Shown in pieces: positions 58,146 to 64,000 of a stretch of 64,000 bases of DNA (position 1 is its first letter; each line of letters starts with the position of its first letter). Below the pieces are notes generated by a model. It saw only the letters and a list, made by a program, of their open reading frames with translations, had not been told where the DNA came from and ran no database searches. This stretch comes from Lonicera japonica. Its lineage: Eukaryota; Streptophyta; Magnoliopsida; Dipsacales; Caprifoliaceae. Position numbers and translations under genes: made by a program. The DNA lies in the NCBI GenBank assembly GCA_021464415.1, contig JAKCWG010000170.1, positions 1 to 64,000 on the forward strand. The letters are read 5' to 3'.

Positions 58146-58700
58146 TATAAAACCACCACACAATATAAAAATTAAAATATATTTTATCCTTATCATGTGT
58201 ATCTACTTTATAGTACATGTATAAGATTATCAATTCCCGTTTTACTACTTTGGTCTTTAAAATATGCTAAAGTTCCATATTTTTTTACTTTTTTAAGTAC
58301 GTGATATTTAAATTTACGTTTAACATTTAATACTGGCATTACAAGAGTTGAAAAAAATGGTCATTAGATTTCATATACATTTTGTTACATATTTCAATTT
58401 AGAAAATGGTATACTATGTAATTTATCGAATACGATTTTACAAATTTGCACAAGAGCAATATCATGTGATTATATATATATATATATATATGTGAGATAA
58501 ACTATGAAAATTAGAATTGCACTATTAATAGCATAATAAGATGTGAAAATTTATCTAGCTACTTAATAACACATACACATTAATTTGTAACAATTCAATG
58601 AAACATCTCCAGTCATAAAGGTGAGCATCTGCCCAAATTATTACAATACATATATCGAGTAATCCTCACAAAAGCTTCTCTATTGTTCTTATTCTGCGAA
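58146..58700. other. AT-rich DNA, nothing recognised
   Basis: Includes a (TA)n run at about 58471-58491. No gene. Confidence 0.35.
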
Positions 58701-58779
58701 TACTATGTACCCATATTGCCATGTCTTCCCATATAAAAATTCCATAACCAGAATTCTGTGCAAACAACAGTTATACGTT

Positions 58780-61400
58780 AGAGACGGATATATATTAACA
58801 TGTACTAAGTAATGAATAACAATTTAATACTCTATAAATAATTGAAACAGGCAAACATATTATATAATAATTTAATATTATTTCAGAAACAATATTACCA
58901 TCTCCAAACACATTTACTCAATTAACAATGTTAGGGAAACATAATAACGATAAATTCAAACATATATAAATAATATTAGAACCCAAACAGATAAACATAT
59001 TATATAATAGTTTAATTGCATATAAATTTAATAATAATTTTGAAACAATATCACAACCTTCAAACATATAAAAAAAATTGTGCGGGCTAAACCAAAAATG
59101 GTTATATAATAATTTAATATATTTGCGAACAGATGCATAACATTTCATAAATTAGTAAACGTAGTTTATAATAGATTCAGATACATGTTTGAAACATATC
59201 AGTTTCATCCGAAACAATATCACAAAGCCAATAAATTTTTCAACCAAATGAAACAGCTAAAAATATTATATAACAATATAATATAATTCATAGAGAAAAT
59301 TACAAATTTCAAACATGTACGGGTAATTATAAGGATTAAATATTATTAGAAACAAAAACAGATAAACATAATATATAATAATTTAATTGTATATCTGTTT
59401 AATAATAATTCTGAAACATTATCACAACTTTCAAACAGATACAAGAAATTTTGTGTTAAACAAAAAATGGTCATATAATAATTTAATATATTTGCGAACA
59501 AATGCATAACATTTCATAAATTAATAAACATAATTTATAACAGATACAAAAACATGTTTGAAACATATCAGTTTCATCCGAAACAATATCACAAATTCAA
59601 TAAATGTTCTAAACAAATGAAACTGTTAAAAATATTATATAATAATATAATATAGTTCATCAAAAATATTACAAATTTCAAATAGATACATGTAATGATA
59701 AGGATTAAACAGTAAATGGTTATATATCAATTTAATATATTTAGAAACAGATGCATAAAATATCTTAAATTAATAAAAGTATATTATAAACAGATACAAA
59801 TTTATATTTGAAAACATATCAACAAAATTCGAAGAATATCAAAACTTTAATACATTTTCTAAACAATTGAAACAACTAAAAATATTATAACAGATACAAA
59901 AACATGTTTGAGTTTCATCCGAAACAATATCACAAATTCAATAAATTTTTCAAACAAATGAAACAGCTAAAAATATTATAGAACAATATAATATAATTCA
60001 TAAAAAAAATATTACAAATTTCAAATAGATACATGTAATGATAAGGATTTAATAGTAAATGGTTATATAGCAATTTAATAAATTTAGAAATAGATGCCTA
60101 AAATATCTTAAATTAATAAAAGTATATTATAAACAGATAAAAATTTATATTTGAAAACATATCAGCAAACTCCAAAGAATATCACAACTTTAATACATTT
60201 TCTACATAATTGAAACAACTAAAAATACTATACAAAAATATACAAGTAATTATTTGGATTAACCAGATAATAGATATATAATACTTTAATATAAATTCGA
60301 AACAGATGCATAAAATGATTATGAGCTAATAAATATATTTTTTAAAAAAGGATACAAGTAATTGTTCGGATTAAAGATAAAATAGTTATACAGCTAAAAA
60401 TATTATAACAGATACAAAAACATGTTTGAGTTTCATCCGAAACAATATCAAAAATTCAATAACTTTTTCAAACAAATGAAACATCTAAAAATATTATAGA
60501 ACAATATAATATAATTCATAAAAAATATTACAAATTTCAAACAGATACAGGTAATGATAATGATTAAATAGGAAATGGTTATATAGAAATTTAATATATT
60601 TAGAAATAGATGCATAAAATATCTTAAATTAATTAAAGTATATTATAAACAAATAAAAATTTATATTTGAAAACATATCAGCAAACTCCGAAGAATATCA
60701 CAACTTTAATATATTTTCTAAATAATTGAAATAGCTAAAAATACTATACAAAAAGATACAAGTAATTATTTGGATTAACCAGATAATAGATATATAATAA
60801 TTTAATATAAATTTGAGACAGATGCATAAAATGATTATGAGCTAATAAATATATTTTTAAAAAAAGGATACAAGTAATTGTTTGGATTAAAGATAAAATA
60901 GTTATACAAATTATAAATATATACAAATAAGTGTTTGAAACATATCAGTAAGATCCGAAACAGTAACACAATTTCAATATGTTTTCCAAATAATAGATAT
61001 ATAATAATTTAATATAAGTTCGAAACAGATGCGTAAAATGATTATGAGCTAATAAATATATTTAAAAAAAAGGATACAAGTAATTGTTCAGATTAAAGAT
61101 AAAATAGTTATACAAATTAAAAACATACACAAATATGTGTTTGAAACATATCAGTAAGATCCGAAACAATAACACAATTTCAATATGTTTTCCAAACAAT
61201 TGAAACAACTAAAAATATTATACATAAGATACAAGTAATTATTAAATTTAAACAAAAAATAGTTATGTTATAATTTAATATATATATACGAAACAAATGC
61301 TTAAAATATTACAAACCAATAAATATATATTATAAACATATACAAATTTGTGTTTGAAAAATATTATTAAAATCTATTTACTGGAACAATATATTTTATA
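58780..61400. repeat. Complex tandem repeat array, AT-rich
   Basis: Units built from GAAACAGATGCATAAAAT, GATACAAGTAATTGTT.GGAT, TTTCATCCGAAACAATATCAC, AAATGAAACAGCTAAAAATA and ATATAATAATTTAATAT recur throughout. A higher-order period of about 513 bases is visible between 59908 and 60421 (CATGTTTGAGTTTCATCCGA). No coding potential. Confidence 0.75.
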
Positions 61401-61832
61401 TCCAAATTTTTTTAGAAATATTGTGAACATAAAATATATGCGTACGATTAACATATAAATAACATGCATACTAATTATAATAACACATACTATGCTCGCT
61501 ATATATAATTTGAAAAATTAAATACACACGTATTTTTTTTTCCAAAATTTGTTCGTATATTTCAATATTGCTTAATTATTTCCAAAAAACATAATAAAAA
61601 TAAATCAAACAAAAAATCCCATAATTGCTCAATCAATAATGTTTCCATACAAGACATCTTGGGCATAATAGTCTTGTCCAATATTACGTACAACTCAGCA
61701 TTAATCACAAAAACTCTATTTTAAGAAACAATTTGAAATGAGGGATGTAATCCTAATAATACAATTAGTGCTGTCCTAACCACTAATATAGTTCAAAAAT
61801 AGGGGTGTGATCCTAGTTTTCTATTTTTTTTT

Positions 61833-62574
61833 CTTTGGATAGAGTATTTAAAGAGATTGGAATGTAAACGGAAGGAATGAGAGGGAGTGTCATTCTTCTT
61901 TATTCCCTTACTTTTTTTCCTTCCAATATTGGGAGGATTGGGAAGGAAATGAAACATTTTTAATAAACACTTTATTTTTTTAATAAATTACATTTTTTTT
62001 TCTTCCTTCCTTTCCTTCCTTTCATTATTTCTATTCAAACAGAGTTATTTTCATTCCATTCCATTCTTTTCCTTACGTAGCTATCCAAACATTAATAAAA
62101 TTAAACTCATTTCATTTTATTCCATTCCTTTTCTTTCTTTCTTGACTAATCATTTCTTTTCCACTTCATCCTTTCAATCCAAATGGATTGTAAAATTACT
62201 CGGTAATATTCTTACTCGCATTCGGTCATTCACAACCGAATAAAGTAGATATTACTAAAGAATTGAATATAAACTTTGATAGTATCTTATTTAATTGTCG
62301 AAAATCGAACATATAAACTTAAACGTCTTATTCAATTGCAAAAGATTGTATGCAAGTAAAAATGTTACGAATTATTTTTTAGGGCTAATATCTTCTCCCT
62401 CAAAATAACGGAAACCAAACCGCAGTTTAACGCTTTAATATTTCGTCATTCGGGAGTGCGATCGCATTTCTTCGCAAGAAGCTGGACGACGGACAGTTCG
62501 ATAAAATACTGTGGTACAAGTCCACTCAAACAGAATGAAACACTTCCACAATTCTTCTCAAACTTCTTCCATCA
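61833..62574. other. Intergenic, TSC10 upstream region
   Basis: CT-rich stretches at 61870-62165, with TTCCTTCC and CATTCCATTCC repeats, look like the far arm of a MITE whose near arm is at about 52968. A weak copy of the TACTCGGT family follows at 62190-62340. The last 150 bases are the presumed TSC10 promoter and leader. Confidence 0.35.
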
Positions 62575-63108
62575 ATGGCGGACTCAACCCTCGCATTCCT
62601 CTCTCTCCTCCTCCTTCTCCCTTTCTCTCTCCTCCTCTTCCTCTTCCTAATCATCCGCCCCCGCCCCGCCAAGGTTCCAATCAAGAACCGCCACGTCTTC
62701 ATCACCGGCGGATCTAGCGGAATCGGCCTAGCCCTAGCTCACAGGGCCGCATCGGAGGGTGCTCGGGTCTCCATCCTCGCTCGGAACCAAAACAAGCTCG
62801 ACGAAGCCAGGGAGGCGATTAAGCTCTCCACCGGATTAGAGGTCGCCGTTTTCAGCGCCGATGTTAGGGATTATGACGCCGTTAAGCGAGCCGTGGAGGA
62901 AGCGGGGGATGTTGATGTGTTGGTGTGTAATCAAGGGGTTTTTGTTCCAGAAGAACTGGGGAGTCAGAATTTGGAGGAGGTGAAGTTTATGATGGATGTG
63001 AATGTGATGGGGACTTTTCATTTGATTAAGGCTGCTTTGCCTGGGATGAAGAATCGAGGAGATCGAGGGGCGGGTTCGATTGCGATTATGTCTTCTCAGG
63101 CTGGGCAG
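62575..63108 (+). CDS. TSC10: 3-ketosphinganine (3-dehydrosphinganine) reductase, exon 1 only
   Basis: This short-chain dehydrogenase reduces 3-ketosphinganine to dihydrosphingosine with NADPH, the second step of sphingolipid synthesis, at the endoplasmic reticulum. Exon 1 encodes 178 residues: an N-terminal membrane segment (about 6-27, Leu/Phe-rich, then RPRP), the Rossmann nucleotide motif TGGSSGIG at 44-51, ARNQNKLDEA, a D96 and D99 pair typical of the adenine-binding loop, NQG at 119-121 (NAG in many relatives), NVMGTF and IAIMSSQAGQ with the catalytic Ser at 173-174. The donor GT at 63109 follows SSQAGQ, where relatives continue into the YxxxK motif; that part and the C-terminus lie beyond the window. 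The in-frame extension to 63171 is intron read-through. Confidence 0.9.
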
Positions 63109-64000
63109 GTATTTCTCAAGCCTCGTCTTTTTAGCCTCCTCCAAATGCTGACACTGAATATTAAACTTTGACCGCTACATACTTCTTGTTCTTGTTAAAC
63201 AAGGTGGAACCTTTTCTTATGTCTGCGCTGTTGTGGTAGTGGTTGTATGTCCACCGTTGTTGTTGTGGTTGTAGAATCATGACTTTTATATTCAAAGTTG
63301 TATTATGAAATCATCGTTTATATATATATTATTAAGAAAACAAAATAGTTTTTGAATGCCCCAAGCTTTCTATCTTGCTCCTGCCCTTGAATCCTAGTAT
63401 TTCGTGCTGAACATTTCTAGTAGACTATTTGCAGTAATGTGAAGCTTGGCAACCTATAATAGTTGTTACACACCTCTTCCACCAATGCTGGAGTTGGTGT
63501 CTCACTGATGTTATTAGTTGGCAACTACTAACCTCATCCTTTAGCTCTGGATAGAGCTCTGGTACTGTATTTTGAGCTCCCTTTTTTTACTGAATTTTGG
63601 AGCAGGAGAGTTAAAGTGAGCCAAGAAAATAACAGAGAAGAGAAAATAAATTCTAGAGAAAGTGGGTTTTCTTGTGTTGAGAGTTTATTTGGTGAGAGAG
63701 TTTATATTGTATTATAAACTTTGATTTCCTAGAGTGAGATTGGGTGTACCTGGGTTAAAGGTTGAAGAGTACATCTTGTATTCCTTATATTGTACCATTA
63801 TTATCTCAATAGTGAAATGGGGCTCTCTGTGGATTAGTGCCAATTTGCGGATACCACAATTCTTGGTGTTTCTTTCATAATTGCTATTTTACTTGTTCCA
63901 TCATATATACGTATTGTTCACAGCGGGCATCGCTTAGTAGTGGTATTATTCTGATTGGTAAAATTGTGGCGTCGAATTTATATTGGCATAAATCCTAACA
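63109..64000 (+). other. TSC10 intron 1 (open at window end)
   Basis: No second exon with the expected YSASK-type motif is present before the window ends, so intron 1 is at least 892 bases long. Most of its length to 63660 is unremarkable. The right part holds an LTR-like relic. Confidence 0.6.
63670..63930 (+). mobile_element. LTR-like relic in TSC10 intron 1
   Basis: Words GAGAGTTTATATTGTATTAT, GAGTGAGATTGGGTGTACCT, TATTGTACCATTATTATCTC, GTGGATTAGTGCCAATTTGC and ACCACAATTCTTGGTGTTTC match in order those of the two LTR blocks at 56760-58145. Divergence is high. It is a related, older insertion or solo LTR fragment, and its right end is unclear. Confidence 0.45.

Larger units (their letters stand above)
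53025..61821. mobile_element. Large AT-rich, probably Mutator-like element (8.8 kb)
   Basis: The left end GGGGCAATTAGTATTACACC and the right end read inward, GAAAACTAGGATCACACC, remain similar inward for some 50 bases: both continue CCT, then AACT.TATT.AGT and GTTAGGACA- or GTAAGGACA-like words. The flanks carry an 11-bp direct repeat, TA followed by nine T (53014-53024 and 61822-61832), a size seen in Mutator-like elements, though its low complexity weakens the argument. The interior has no recognisable transposase. It holds an acidic ORF scrap, tandem repeats and a nested copia relic. Alternatively, two smaller elements share related ends. Confidence 0.45.

Noticed and set aside
62836..63144. 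102-codon minus-strand frame opposite TSC10 exon 1
   Set aside because: It is an antisense shadow of the GC-rich TSC10 coding exon.

Overview
The window is nuclear DNA of a eudicot plant. Genes are sparse and intron-bearing. The DNA between them is AT-rich and full of (TA)n runs, MITEs and nested transposons, and every recognisable host protein belongs to a plant family. I cannot name the species from the sequence.

Five host genes can be supported. On the minus strand, 3673-4412 encodes an NF-YC (CCAAT-binding, histone-fold) subunit whose reading frame is broken once near its N-terminus. Its untranslated leader exons probably lie far upstream near 9.7-10.2 kb. On the plus strand, 12821-13060 encodes a 79-residue OEP7-like chloroplast outer-envelope protein. 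A four-exon TBL10/11-type O-acetyltransferase gene (458 aa) runs from 29438 to 33805. A two-exon gene for a 137-residue plant protein without an established name lies at 41034-42207. Exon 1 of 3-ketosphinganine reductase (TSC10) starts at 62575, and that gene runs off the right edge. The order TBL, small unknown gene, TSC10 matches the Arabidopsis At3g06080-At3g06070-At3g06060 block, so the right half is an ancestral collinear segment expanded by transposons.

Mobile DNA region by region: 1-1950 holds two decayed Ty3/gypsy fragments placed head to head. 5.9-8.1 kb and 16.1-16.6 kb hold three non-autonomous hAT elements with 8-bp target duplications. 13.2, 40.2 and 45.2 kb hold Tourist-like MITEs with TTA or TAA duplications. 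15.7 kb holds a LINE scrap. 18.3-19.8 kb holds a Mutator-like element with internal tandem repeats. 24.2-25.7 and 26.9-28.2 kb hold two related tandem arrays, each headed by a tRNA-like (SINE) sequence. 45962-51843 is a complete, very young Tnt1/Tork-type copia retrotransposon. 53025-61821 is probably a large AT-rich Mutator-like element with a nested copia relic inside.

The two most notable signals are the copia element and the NF-YC gene. The copia element has 800-bp LTRs that differ at one base, an intact 1359-aa polyprotein, and seven regularly spaced 22-bp palindromes in each U3. The NF-YC gene has a perfectly preserved histone fold behind a frameshift, with a tandemly duplicated 51-bp candidate leader exon far upstream.
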